From NCBI GenBank assembly GCA_009760855.2, contig WPIO01000202.1, positions 186,001-250,000 on the forward strand: a DNA stretch of 64,000 nucleotides, read 5' to 3'. The notes below the pieces were generated by a model that worked only from the letters and a program-made list of their open reading frames with translations, was not told the origin of the DNA and did not search any database. The translations under genes and the position numbers were made by a program. Positions 10,886 through 22,402 of this stretch are shown piece after piece (position 1 is the stretch's first letter; every line of letters starts with the position of its first letter). The stretch is from Cristatella mucedo (lineage: Eukaryota > Bryozoa > Phylactolaemata > Cristatellidae).

Positions 10886-11042
10886 ATGATGGCCGATGCG
10901 TTGAACGTTGAAGAATCATCAAGTTGGAATTTATCTCAATTTACATCTGATTGGTCGCAAAACAATTTTATGACAGTATCGCTCACTACTGGAAATAAAG
11001 CAGTTAAACTATTTGCACATTATGAATCATCACTTACAATTG
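10886..11042 (+). CDS. Candidate exon with phase-1 donor (hypothetical protein)
   Basis: An open frame of 52 codons plus one base, starting ATGATGGCCGATGCG and ending ACAATTG|GTAGGT. It encodes a segment including SSWNLSQFTSDWSQNNFMTV and ending ESSLTIG. Donor sequence and phase match the exon ending at 2159, and a possible acceptor follows 126 bp downstream (TACTTTATAG|GA at 11169). That next piece stops after about 14 codons. No domain recognised. It could be a chance open frame. Confidence 0.25.
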
Positions 11043-11049
11043 GTAGGTC

Positions 11050-11834
11050 AATGCAAGTGTCATCACCGTGCACTCGTTCAAGCTTAAGGAGAGCTTGCAT
11101 ATTGAGTCCTACAGAGTACTGCATGCACTTTTTGTGATATGTAATTAATGAAAATTTATACTTTATAGGATATGCTTCGCTAATTTACGGATGTGTGTTC
11201 ACGAGAAGATGACTAGTGGCTCAAGGAAAGCTAACGCTATCTTTTTGGAATGGAGTGGGCATGCTTTGCTAGGCTTTTATTTTTCGGCAATGCCTTTCCT
11301 AACCTAAAATGATTCTATTTCATCCAAATGCTCTTATTTAAGAGTAATGGTTTTATTTACTGGCATAGCATGTATTTACTGGCAAGAATGTATTGCTTTT
11401 GAGCACAAGCTCGCACGACGACAGCCTTATATAAAGACTTTTCTGCTAATGGCCATGAAATAAACACTAAAACTACCGAGAATCATAGATTGGCACATCA
11501 GAACCACCATCTTGGCCAGCAAATTTGCTAACCAGTAACCAAAAAATTCTTATGCAGTCTGCACCAGCGAACTACTTTAACGTTTTCATCCATTGCTTGA
11601 CGGACTGAACAAAGTCAGCAAGCTCGATCAGGTACAGCAATGAACTCCATCATAATCGGCTCACGGTACTTTGAAACATATGCTTGTAACCAAAACATTT
11701 ATCAATCAAATATCACTAAGACCGCGTAACCCGAGAACGCGGCATATAGCATATGCCCGTCTTAAAATGGCCGCACAGACATCCGAGCCAGTGAGCGGAG
11801 CATCCGGTTATGCTCCCCTCGAAACAACAGTTAT
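11050..11834. other. Unassigned sequence
   Basis: No supported gene or repeat apart from the doubtful downstream exon noted at 11169. Confidence 0.4.
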
Positions 11835-12046
11835 ATTACTAATCCATTTGATAAAGCGCCCCTAAGGAAATTAATCTGTTTCTAGGCGCTTTATATTTGC
11901 TGCAAAGGGAAACGCGACTGAATGGTGAGTAATATTATGCATGATAAACAATATGAATAGCACAGCTAGGACTGACATGCATAGGGTCAGCAAGAAAGTG
12001 TGGTTAGTGGCAGCATGCAGTGTCAGCACGCATAAGCATACACATT
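11835..12046 (-). mobile_element. LINE-A (host copy of nest), 3' UTR segment, minus strand
   Basis: Stem-loop end and 3' UTR of a minus-strand LINE-A. It stops at GCACGCATAAGCATAC, exactly where a plus-strand LINE-A copy begins, and resumes at about 12804 with ATAAGCACATTAAGG. Confidence 0.85.
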
Positions 12047-12803
12047 GCTAAAATTAGGGCTTGTTTAGATAAGGATACCACGTCCAAGTTGGTCCATGCA
12101 TTCGTGACATCTCGCCTCGACTTCTGCAACTCACTGCTTACTGGTCTACCAGCATGTGCGATCAGGCGATTGCAGCTGGTGCAAAACTCTGCAGCTAGGC
12201 TTGTCTGTCGTGAGCGTCGCAGTTGCCACATTACTCCACTTCTCGCCGACCTGCACTGGCTACCAGTCAAGCAACGGATTGACTTCAAGGTTTTGTCGCT
12301 CACTTTTAGGTCTCTTCATTCTATGGCTCCAGCCTACCTTTCAGATATACTACCCCATCAGGCAAAGCATCGTACCACTCGCTTTTCGGAATCCAACAGT
12401 CTAGAAATACCTCGTACAAACCTTAAATCCTTTGGAGACCGTGCATTTAGCTCGTATGCTCCCACAGCCTGGAACTCCCTCCCGACCTGCATCAGAACAT
12501 CCCCTGACCTGACCACATTTAAAAGAAACTTAAAAACATACCTATTTAGGACAGCATTTAGTGGGTCCTTGTGATTCGTCCTCGATGTGCTTATGCGTGC
12601 TGACACTGTTCATGCTGCCACTAACCACATTTGCATGCTGACCCAGTGCATGTAACCCCTAACCATGTTATTCATTTTGTTTGTTTTTCAAGCATGATTT
12701 TACTTACTATTCTATTGCGTATCACTTTGCAGCAAATGTAAAGCGCCTAGAAAGAGATTAAGTTCTCTGAGGGCGCTTTATCAAGTGCAATATTATTATT
12801 ATT
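12047..12803 (+). mobile_element. LINE-A young truncated copy inserted in another LINE-A
   Basis: It begins GCTAAAATTAGGGC and runs through an intact C-terminal coding part ([20 protein letters not shown] to LKTYLFRTAFSGSL), the 3' UTR and the stem-loop (12740-12779) to an ATT tail. The flanks carry an imperfect duplication (ATAAGCA..CATT). The C-terminal protein matches the copy at 22632 through the whole shared 161 residues, and both copies start at the same LINE position. Confidence 0.93.
12740..12779 (+). other. LINE-A 3' terminal stem-loop (reference copy)
   Basis: AAAGCGCC (12740-12747) pairs with GGCGCTTT (12772-12779). An inner AGAGA/TCTCT pair closes a second small stem. The same structure occurs at the ends of the other LINE-A copies and, diverged, in SINE-1. 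In related LINEs, 3' structures are recognised by the reverse transcriptase; that role here is inferred. Confidence 0.8.
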
Positions 12804-12996
12804 ATAAGCACATTAAGGATGAATCACAGGGACCCACAAAATGCTGTCTTAAATAGGTGTTTTTAGTTCTTTTTAAATGTGGTCAAGTCAGGGGATTTTG
12901 TGGCCCAAATCCGGTGTGAATTCCAGGCTTTGGGAGCATACGAACTAAATGCACGGTCTCCAAAGGATTTGAGGTTTGTAAGATGTATTGGTAAAC
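12804..12996 (-). mobile_element. LINE-A (host copy of nest), segment 2, minus strand
   Basis: Continues the minus-strand LINE-A from 12046: GATGAATCACAGGGACCCAC through the end of the C-terminal domain. It breaks at GGTAAAC (12993-12996), where a 731-bp foreign segment starts. Confidence 0.88.
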
Positions 12997-13727
12997 TTAT
13001 ACCCATGCTAGGTTCGGTGGGCTGGGACAGGACGGCTGTAATGTGCTAAGGGTCACCGGCTAGGCCGGGGTCAGACCTACGGCATGGCCGGATGTGCGGT
13101 GACGAGAGGTCATCGGGGCACTTGGGCAGAAGAAGTTGGCCGAGTAAGTCGTGTTGTCGGAGACACCCGGTCTCGCCGAGTTATGCACCTGGATGGTTGC
13201 AGGCGTGCTCCGACAATGCGGCCACGCACGCAAGGTGACAAGTGCCCAAGACCTGAGTGGAGCTGGATAGCACGCTCGTTATAACTTGTATATTCTGCGT
13301 TCCCCGTGTATCCTGTTCGTGGCTTTCCCCGGTGAGTTGACGTCTTTCGGCGGAAGCTCTCGACTGTGGTGGACGTCGACTCTTACTAGCCAAGAAGTTA
13401 CTCAGCCAGCCTGGTCTTTTACGGCGTACGCTCGTACTGTTGGATTCGGAGTCGGTACAACGGCAGGACTGTGGAAGCCGACTGACCAACTTACACGTTT
13501 GTTCGCGCTTGCTTCGTCGTCTTGCAGCCCTATAGTGTACTCTGTTTAGGACCCTCCCTGTAGACTTGTTTAGTTCCTCTGTTGTTGTGGGCGCATGCGT
13601 TATTATAAAGAGGTTTACCCTGACTGCCGCTCGTCGTTTCCTAGCTCAGCTGCATGGCGAGTGGCAGCGTCGCCGGAGTATGGCGGGGTTTGGAGGGAAT
13701 TTACCTCTGACCCTACAACTCGGCTAC
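12997..13727. mobile_element. 731-bp GC-rich insertion inside LINE-A, AAAC duplicated at both sides
   Basis: This segment interrupts the LINE-A sequence, with AAAC at 12993-12996 and again at 13728-13731. It is clearly GC-richer than the flanks. It has no terminal inverted repeats, no long coding frame I recognise, and no second copy noticed. A 4-bp duplication and this length would fit a solo LTR, but the ends are not TG...CA. The class is unknown. Confidence 0.6.
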
Positions 13728-14110
13728 AAACACTTGGATTCCGAAATGCGGGTGGTATGATACTTGGCCTGGTGAGGAGTAGATCTGAGAGATAGGCTGG
13801 AGCCAAAGAACGAAGAGACCTAAAAGTGAGAGCCAAAACTTTGAAGTTGATCCGTTGCTTGACTGGAACCCAGTGCAGGTCGGCGAGAAGTGGTATGATG
13901 TGGCAACTGCGACGCTCACGGCAGACAAGCCTAGCTGCAGAGTTTTGCACCAGCTGTAAGCGCCTGATTGCACATGCCGATAGGCCAGCAAGTAGTGAGT
14001 TACAGAAATCAAGACGCGATGTTGCAAAAGCATGGACCAACTTAGACGTGGTATCCTTATCTAAACAAGCCCAAATTTTAGCAATGTTATGTAGCTGAAA
14101 GTAGGCAGAC
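13728..14110 (-). mobile_element. LINE-A (host copy of nest), segment 3, minus strand
   Basis: Resumes at ACTTGGATTCCGAAATG and continues through LLADLHWVPVKQRINFK and MVHAFATSRLDFCNSLL (minus-strand translation). It ends at AGGCAGACTTG, where LINE-B begins. Confidence 0.9.
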
Positions 14111-15205
14111 TTGGGAAAAGTGATTAAGGCCCATGGAATAGGATATCACTTCTATGCTGACGATACTCAGTTGTATTTTTTATTTAAACCATCGGAATCT
14201 GCTGCAGCAACTGAGAAACTGAATGCTTGCCTTGCCGATACTCGATCCTGGATGTCGAAAAACTTCCTGAAATTAAATGACGATAAAACCGAACTGCTTC
14301 TCATAGGACACCCTAAGCGTGTGGCTGGATTAAAAGGCTTTGCTGTTCTAATAGGTGATGCTATTGTGCGACCTTCACCACGTGCTCGTAATTTAGGTGT
14401 CGTGTTCGACAACTGCCTCAATTTCAAAAGCTTCATTCAGAAGACTGCCTCTACAGCTAGCCATCACATCCGATCCCTATCCAAGATTAGGAGCTGTCTC
14501 CCACAGTGGCTTGTAAAAAATTTAACTAGCTCTTTAGTTCTGTCTCGGCTTGATTATTGTAATTTCCTTTTCGTTGGGCTACCAAAGAAAGCTATTATGC
14601 CACTACAGCGGACTATGAATATGGCTGCAAGGCTGGTCTTCGAGTCCCAGCGGTTTGAGCACGTGTCACCTCTGCTGAAAGAGCTAGGATGGTTGCCGGT
14701 TGAGCAAAGGATACAGAGCAAAGTTCTTACGCTGACACATAAGGCCCGCCACGGCTCGGCTCCGTCGTACCTAGCTGAACTGCCACATCAGTTTTAGCCT
14801 GTTCGTGCCCTGAGGTCCTGTGTGGACAATAAATTAGCTGTCCCATTCCTCCGCTTAAAGACAGTTGGCGACAGAAGCTTTAGCTCTGCAGGTCCTAGAC
14901 TGTGGAACTCGCTTCCACAATTCTTACGCAATGACAACTACTCTCCTACGGCCGACTATGGCACATCTTTTTCAGCGGTCCTGAACTGCTACTTCTATGC
15001 TACTCACTACCTCAACTGATCTCCTGACTCTGCTATGCTTCCCACTTTCTCTTTGTTGCGTGAGACGAAGTGTGTTGGCTACCGAATGCGCACCGAAAGC
15101 CGCTTCGGCTGTGAGTGCACTATACAAAACTCTCCTGCGTAACACCCACATAGTCTTTATGACTTTGTGGAGTCACTGACGGAGATACATTAGATTACAT
15201 TACAT
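14111..15205 (+). mobile_element. LINE-B copy inserted in LINE-A; RT end and C-terminal domain
   Basis: The frame starts [20 protein letters not shown], just before the RT catalytic YADD, and runs 228 codons through FLKLNDDKTELLLIGHPKR, ARNLGVVFDNCLNFKSF and LGWLPVEQRIQSKVLTLTHK. A stop at about 14795 then breaks the frame (PHQF*). The 3' end has TTACA units to 15205. 5'-truncated. In the longest copy (27127) the codon after KVIKAH is a stop, while here it is Gly. Confidence 0.93.
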
Positions 15206-15350
15206 GACCGTCGAGCCGATGCGGTCGTTAAACTGGCGGAGCCAATTTTGAGCGACAGCCTTTTTAATTTCTGAATCACACTGGGTTTGCCCACAACTAA
15301 TACGCTAGTTTTATCATCATTTAGTTTAAGAAAATTTGCTGCCATCCCGA
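15206..15350 (-). mobile_element. LINE-A (host copy of nest), segment 4, minus strand
   Basis: CCAATTTTGAGCGACAGCC, CACTGGGTTTGCCCA and the AAAATTTGCTGCCATCC end match the RT-proximal part of LINE-A. It has a deletion relative to other copies near 15230. It stops abruptly at 15350 and does not visibly resume. Confidence 0.85.
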
Positions 15351-16966
15351 GTAGCCAGCAGAACACTACTTCGAATTCTATGTTGCGCTTTGCTGTTCGT
15401 CGCCGTGACTCTCGTTCTCTCGAAGTGTATTGTAATGCCGAAGGCTTGGCGGAGTCGGCTTAACCTGCCGCTTACCTAGCGGCGTAACCTAGCGCCTAAT
15501 GCCTTTCGGTGCCTGTCTACGCGCAAGAAATAGGCCGCCACGAAACGAGCGTTTCTGGCGCTGACCTACTTACCGTTACTAAAGTGAGTCCGCAGCGTGA
15601 ATCGGAAAGCGAGACACACAAATTGGGGATTTTACTGAGCTGTATTCGCAAGCGCACAAAGTCACTGCGCGTGTGGCTTAGTTTTATCTCCACACTCCTC
15701 GCACGCTCTGAGCAGCACAAGCACTCTTGCGGAGGGAATACGTTCCCCGCACTTCAGGTACCCGAGTCTGTTGTGGGGAACGACCCGAATGAGACGAGGA
15801 GTCCGAACCGAAGCCTAATGCCGGAGAATTAGGACTCCGCTTCTACCAGTGCGGCAGGAATACCCCATGCACTACACCAAGCACTCTTGCGGAGGAAACG
15901 CGTCTCCACACTTAGGCTACCTACGTCTCTAGGGGGAACGGCCCAATTGGACAAAGAAGCCCGAACCGACGGATCACACTACATCAACTACGTCTAGCTC
16001 GCACCGGCAAATCCCTATTCGGAAATCACGTGCGAGCGCCACACACACGACACAAAAGAAGCACACAATGCTAGCTCGGGCGTGACACGACCGTATTCGG
16101 TGGAGTCCACCGAATCGTCCTAGCGCTGTCTCGCCCTGTCCCGTCAATCGCTGGCGAACAGCCCGCCCTCCTCCCTCGCTTTCAGAGAAACGAGTCCGAC
16201 GGCGGCGAAGCGAGGCCGAAGAGAGGAGCCAAACAAAAGACCAAGAGCGAACGTCGCTCGACTCTTAAATACTTAGCCGAGACAATGGGGCAAGAGCTTA
16301 GTGGTATTGGGCCCGACACCGTGGCCCATTACGGTAAGGAATTAATACCGGCACTAGGCCACAGGAAGGGCAACCCTGTCCAGCTTGAATGCCGAATAGG
16401 TTCCAGATGATTCTTTTTGGACAGAGTGAAAGCGGAGGTTGACAGACCAGCCAACATAAATCAGCCGCTCCCGCGGATATCAGACCAATTCTAAACGCCG
16501 AATCGACACCGCTGGTCTCAGAGCTTCCTGGCTTGCTCTTAAGCTCTTGCTCTCTAACCGCTTTGGCGCTCCTCTCTGGCTCACGGCTCCAGGACAAAAG
16601 AGTTCTTGCCCACCGCCGAACAGCTATTGTTCGCGATAAAATTAAGCCAAGGCCAGCAAGGCGCTACAGTAGTTTCTCATCGACTACCGGCGCTGCAGCC
16701 CCGAGCTCTGTCAGTCGTCCCGTTATGTTCTCTCTCCTCTAAACCCCTGACCCCGAGCGTAGCTGCTATTTGTACTTATGCACATTAGTCGGTCCATCTC
16801 CTAACCACATCGCCTGGACGGAGCTCCATTCTAACCTGAGCTAGGTAAACCAGGAGCCGGGTCTGTATTAGGTGCCCTAGTCGAACCCACTATGGCAAGG
16901 GCTCGCATCGCGGCTAACCTGAGAGCGGCCCCAGTGCAAATGATCGGGTACTCAGCTCGAAGCTCC
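15351..16966. other. GC-rich unassigned region
   Basis: About 1.6 kb of GC-richer sequence with no recognised gene. A roughly 95-bp segment is repeated imperfectly (15718-15813 and 15888-15972). The longest minus-strand frame (16597-16298, about 99 codons, containing AGQGCPSCGLVPVLIPYRNG) has no family I recognise. It could be part of a larger element whose 5' module is at 16967-17220. Confidence 0.4.
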
Positions 16967-17220
16967 TGCTAAACGAGAGGCGTGTCAGCCGGCGTCCCTG
17001 GCCCCGGCGGTGTTTCCGGGGCGCTTGTCTTTCGTTAATGCATAATTCACGAATCTTAGCAACAGCAGTAACAACTAAGAATATGATATCGAGGCGATAA
17101 TAATTAAACACGTTCATTAACTTACAGGCAGATTACTAGCCACCGGCGTAGCTAACGAAGCTGCCGGCGTGGGTGACTCAGAAGCCCGAAGTGTCAAGCG
17201 TTTAGATGTCCATAGGCACG
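16967..17220 (-). repeat. Second copy of the 7999-8263 module, inverted
   Basis: On the minus strand, GTGCCTATGGACATCTA, then GCATTAACGAAAG, then GGCCAGGGACGCCGGCTGA, then CTCTCGTTTAGC, in the same order as at 7999-8263. Similarity ends at both sides, and no EN frame follows here. Confidence 0.75.
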
Positions 17221-17639
17221 TAATTTCTTACGCTTTACGGTCAAGCAGCACACAAATTAGCTTGAAACAGGTTTTAGCTGTATGGGTTTCCGTATACGAA
17301 GTTCGCAAGTATTTCGAGTTTCGGAAGTTTCTAGTTTCTGCTACGCACAACCAAGTGCTTAGTGTGTCGTGGCAATAGAGCATCTAGAAAATCTAGAACA
17401 TGATGCTAATTCAACTACATAGAGATCAAATACAGAGAGACCACTCACACTCGCCAAATGGAAGCACAAGGCAGATATACCAATCGTCATTTCTCTGCTG
17501 CTGATCTATCTTGAAAGCCTAGTGCCCGTGTCCTCGAATCAGTTATTTTTTGAGTCCTTCCAACAGCAAGTTGCCTACGGCGGCGGTAATCTATCGCCCC
17601 CATGTATTAAGACTCCGTTTATTTCATTTTTTTTATCCC

Positions 17640-17835
17640 ATCTTAATTCTGTGCATGATAGATAGTCCTTCCATCATACTGGGTAATTTTGACATCTATC
17701 TTGAGGACTGAAGCTGAGTAAAAACGTTAATTCGCTGACAGATTAATTTTTATCTTTTGGCTCACGTACGTGGTCTAACTCACTCCAAAGGTCATTCACT
17801 CGATACAATACTCTCACACTATTGAACGATATAAT
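17640..17835 (+). pseudogene. Decayed LINE-A endonuclease remnant
   Basis: Translation gives SPSIILGNFDIYLED and, further on, LAHVRGLTHSKGHSLDTILS. These match the GDFN and downstream EN motifs of the copy at 8878. Several stops are present. Confidence 0.6.
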
Positions 17836-18540
17836 CTCTTATGGTTACCGAATTCTCCACATATGACTTCTGTCCACATCTTATCCAGTCTGCAGTTTCT
17901 GCCCTCCACAATATTCAGAATAATCTGTGAATCATGAACCGTAAGACCCTCGACATTGAAGCTGTCCGCACAGTTATACAGTATCTTTACTGTATCTTTA
18001 ATGCCCCTGCAGCTTAATCCTCCTTTCGATCTGTCCTCATCGGTGCAGTGATACAACACGACACAAATCAATATTTAGGAGCAGCTTACAAATCTGCCTA
18101 AGCACACCCCGCGTCCTACATATGATGGCATATGGTTTTCAAGGCATTAAACTAGCTAGAAAAGTGGCTGCTCAAGTCAGCTACATCATTGATTCTCGCA
18201 GATAAATTTGCCTTTAGTGCTCCCAAGTCTTAGTCACGGTGTCGTTCTCACTGGAGCTAGACTCCCCCTGAAGCTGCCAATAACTGCTTTGTGATGGCAG
18301 CAAAAACTTGCTCCTGTTGAGCGAATCAATAATAAAGCTTGGAGTGCCGAGCTAAGGTTTTGTTCTTAAGCCTCATCTATTGTAGACGGCTCATGCTGGG
18401 CGGCAGAGTGAACTAAGGAACGACCACGCGCCGACTCAAAGAGAAATTCTGCTGCTTCCTCTACCATTAAGGTTCACCAAATCTGATCAGCATCAGATTG
18501 GTACCGAGTCTCCCGTCGGTTCTGATTGCACGTCGGAGGG
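17836..18540. other. Unassigned, possibly decayed LINE-A
   Basis: It lies between an EN remnant and an RT N-terminal remnant of LINE-A in the same orientation, so it may be the decayed linker. Direct similarity is not visible. Confidence 0.35.
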
Positions 18541-18800
18541 AAACATGCCTACATTCAAGGAGGTCACGAGTGACCTCGTTCTGAAATTCCTATCCCTATC
18601 GACAAAGACGGCAAGCCCTCTGGACCAGATTCCCAGAGTCCAGATGACCAGAGTCCAGCTTCTAAGATGCAGAGATTTGCCACCGCAATGCATTAATAAC
18701 ATTTTAAAGTCATTAGCCGAACGTCATGTCAGTGCAACTTTCTAAAAGGCAGTAGTCACGTCAGTACTTAAGAAAGAAAACCAAGACCAAGAGAAATTCA
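18541..18800 (+). pseudogene. Decayed LINE-A RT N-terminal remnant
   Basis: The frame VTSDLVLKFLSLSTKTASPL followed by an AVVTSVLKKENQDQEKFNL-like stretch matches the pre-RT region of the copy at 53255 (GDLVLKFVSRSRKTTSPLDP). It breaks at a stop and runs into AT-rich sequence. Confidence 0.6.
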
Positions 18801-19035
18801 ACTTGAATTAGCTAATATACTAATTGAATATACAATACAATATGAAATACTAATATACATATTCACATACTATAATATTAGTGTATATAAGATTATATGC
18901 TAATTAAATATTATAAATAATAATAATAACTAGTAATATTTATTAAATATTATATATATATATATATATATTAGTATATATATTCATATTGTAATGTATT
19001 CAGTATATTATATTCAATTATTATTTAATATTTTG
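18801..19035. repeat. AT-rich low-complexity block with TA repeat
   Basis: Almost pure A/T over about 230 bp, with a TA run at about 18951-18971 and several TAATATA-type inverted motifs. It ends abruptly at a GC-rich stretch. Confidence 0.85.
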
Positions 19036-20726
19036 TTCGATCGTCTCGCGGCGGAAGTCGGCGCTGCAAGCAGCGATTCGCTAGGGCCCAATGAGCAGCT
19101 GCAGGCCGAGCAGGCGGCTACCGGAAGTGGCGGCCTTGACTGTGACGCAACAGCGGCTACGTCAGTCGCTGAGGCCTGCAGCATTGTCAGCGCTGCTTGC
19201 CAGCGTGCTAGAGCTGACTGGGGGGGGGGGGGGCTCCGCAAACCCCACAAAACCGCAAGGATGTCAGACAGGAGGCTAAAGGCTAAAGCTCAGGCAAAAG
19301 GGCTACGTCGGGCGTGGCCAATGAGGTGAGATAAATCGGCTCACAATAACCGAGCAGTGCGAGAAGGCGGCATAATCACAGCTGTTCGTAGGCACGAAAA
19401 CGCTGCAGGATGGCTTCGTCACTAGGTCGTAAATATTGTCTTCGGCTGGATTTATAATTACATCGCACAGGTCGTAGAGTCCGCCTGCCTATAGCGGAAA
19501 CTGAAGCAGCGACTACAGGACTCGACGCAAGCCTCACTCGGGCTAGCAGTCCACTGCGCACGGTTCCGGTTTCATCCACGCTCGGTCTTTGGTTGAAGGA
19601 AATCATTTGGAGCTCATGTCGCAAATGATGGTCGCCAGCATGCTGAGGTCTGATCACTATAGCATTCTATCAGCGTCGACGCAGCAGTAAACTGCCGAGA
19701 ATGAGTGCAACGATCATCGCCGCAGCAGTTTCGAATTGATAGAAGGCAAAAGCTAGGTAGCAGGGCGTGAGTGCGACGGAGAGCCGTAGGGCGCAGGCTT
19801 CGGCAGGAACTCTGCTTGTGTGCAGGTGTACCTCTCAAAGTTCCCTGGTTAAAGCAAGCCTGCCTTCAAACAACAGGCAGACGACACGATTAAGGGGCGC
19901 AGCACACACTTGTAGCAAGCCCGGTTGGGAGCGTTCGCAAGGAGACAGCGGGGGTCGCACCCACAGCACGTAGTAATGCCGTTCTAATATGATAACGCTT
20001 CAGATATCTATTGAGATTGAGCTGAAAAAAATGCACTCGCCTCGCTCCAGAAAATTTAAGTGCCGATGGCCTAAGCAACAGGCGCGGGATCAGGTACGTA
20101 GTGAAGCCCAGCTAGGTGCCGCCGCTGACCACAGGGGTCACAGCCCAGCTGAGTGCCGTGACGGTACAGTCGCAGTGTGGCCGCAGGGGTTACATGGGTA
20201 ATCTCGAGGTGCAGTGATCGAGATGAAAACTAGACAACTACAACGACAGTGGTGAAGAAAGCGTCTTTAATTCTCGATAGTAATCTCTTTCAAACCTCGA
20301 AGTACACAGTGCTGGTGCTTCTTTAATGATGCTGCTGCAATAGACTGTATTAGCCAAGGGCAACACAAGAATCTGCTGCAGTGGTCTGGGCAAGGAAGCC
20401 CGACGGCATGAAACTTGGCGGATACAATTGAACGATGGCCTAGTGTATTAGGCAACCTTAGTTTGAGCTTCTTGCGGCCGGTTTCTGGTGGATTAGCGGT
20501 GTATGAAATGTCAGCATGGTAATGGCCGAAACTTCACAGCCCATATGCCAGAATGATAACGAGAGTACGGTGGCTTGAAATGTTGGTGGATACCATATAT
20601 CGATGATGTAATATAATACTCGCTCTAAGCTCGAGATTCGCACCGCAATTTCCTGGTCAATTTTGGCACAGTTAGAGTGGATTGCAGTAAATAGCGATAA
20701 TGCACTGCATCCACTATCTTATGAAT
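19036..20726. other. GC-rich unassigned region with 14-G tract
   Basis: An open frame running to 19329 encodes an Ala-rich segment (EQAATGSGGLDC) and crosses a run of 14 G at 19220-19233. No family recognised. The rest shows no supported gene. A decayed mobile element or a promoter-type GC-rich region are both possible. Confidence 0.35.
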
Positions 20727-20855
20727 GTCTGTTGGCTACCAAATGCGTACCGAAAGCCGCTTAGGCTGTGAGTGCGCTATACAAAACTCTCCTGCGTAAC
20801 ACCCACATGGTCTTTATGACTTTTTGGAGTTACAGACGGAGATACATTACATTAT
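20727..20855 (+). mobile_element. LINE-B 3' end fragment
   Basis: Only the last about 130 bp of LINE-B: GTCTGTTGGCTACCAAATGC through GGAGATACATTACATTA. Severely 5'-truncated. Confidence 0.88.
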
Positions 20856-21879
20856 CACGATTATACTAGCCCCTATCGATCTCGCACGGCCACAGCTCTA
20901 TAGCTGTTCTCTATAGCTGTCCGTAGTTCTGCTATTGCTGACTGGTGCACAATAACATATGCTCTTATATTTAATTCACGCTAGACCTACATGTTGCCCA
21001 AGCTCCTTCCAGCAACAAATGCATTCACTATCATCACACATCTGGTTTGCATGCACCCAGAACAAGCTAATCGAAATTCGTTGCCAATTTTTGAGCGACT
21101 GGAATTCGCCATTTTGACTGGTTGGAATTCGAATTAATGCAGAAGTTGGCAGAGGAGACGTTATGTGACATTTACAGATGACCATAGCATGTAAAGTAAG
21201 CGGTGCACTAAAACCAATCAGCCACAACAGCATAATGGAGGCCCAAAAATGTTAGAGACAGTACTTCGGATCGCTCCTCAGCCTTTGCTTAAGCGTGGCT
21301 TCTCTTGTTGTATAACTACCGTTTTGCTAAAGCAAACAGACTAACACGTTAGTCAAGGTATCCAATCTACAGATGACACAGCATAGATAACCTTGTCGGG
21401 TAAGGGCAGTTAACGCGAAGGGTCGACAAAATTGTGTGCGATTCAAAACTTCCAGTAAACGAGTGACACAAGATCTGTTCAAGGGTAACTCAAAACTCCT
21501 AGACTAGGCGAACACAACTCTAAATCTCGCAGCCTCTTAAGATTTTCCATAGCAAGGACAGACGTAATACAAAACTATCTTACTTGAAAGCATCGTTAGT
21601 ACCATCCGAAGCTAGTAAAATCTGGCTTTAAATCATGTTGAAAATTGGTAAATGAGGGTTAAAGGCTTCGTGAAGCCCTACGGGGGAGTTTAAAGACCTT
21701 ATTGATATAAGTAAAAGTTATAGTTATTGGTTAGGGCGAGGTCACGGAGTTTCTTACAAACTGTACTACTAACCAAAACGAAACGGCTTCACGGGGCGAG
21801 AGTCAGGTGGCAACCCTTGATCTTCTTTGATCGCCGTAAAGTGCACTGTTCATATTACTTGTGCAAATTATAAAGTAAC
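20856..21879. other. Unassigned sequence
   Basis: No gene or family repeat seen. A small perfect hairpin, GGCTTCGTGAAGCC, lies near 21663. Confidence 0.4.
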
Positions 21880-22402
21880 ATGGATACTGGTTCCCAGTCA
21901 AGCAACGCATCGACTTCAAGGCTTTTGTCACTCAATTTTAGGTGCCTCCATTCTGTGGCTCCAGCCTACTTATCAGGTCTACTCTCCCATCAAGCAAATC
22001 ATCGTTCCACCACCTATACGTCGCACAAACCTCAAATACTTTGAAGACCGTGCCTTTAGTTTGTATGCTCCCAGTCTGGAAATATTTCCGGACTTGCGTC
22101 GCGACATCTGATTTGACCACATTTAAAAATAAACTAAAAAGGCACCTATTTATCACAGCATTTCACGAGTCCCTGTGATCCGCCTTTCATGTGTGCTTAT
22201 TCTTGCTGACACGTGCATGCTGACACTAACCATTACTTGTATGCTGACCCGTGCAGGTCACCCCTAACCATGTTATTCTTATTGTGTATTGACCATACTG
22301 CCACTAACCGCGCTTCCTTTTAGCAAATTTAAAGCGCCTAGAAAGAGATTTAGTTCTCTAAGGGTGCTTTAACAAATGCATTATTGTTACTATTATTATT
22401 AT
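21880..22402 (+). mobile_element. LINE-A fragment, older copy
   Basis: C-terminal coding part from the VPSQATHRLQGF-like segment, then the 3' UTR, stem-loop and TTATTATTATTA tail. Several frameshifts. The stem is mostly intact (AAAGCGCC...GGTGCTTT). Confidence 0.87.
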
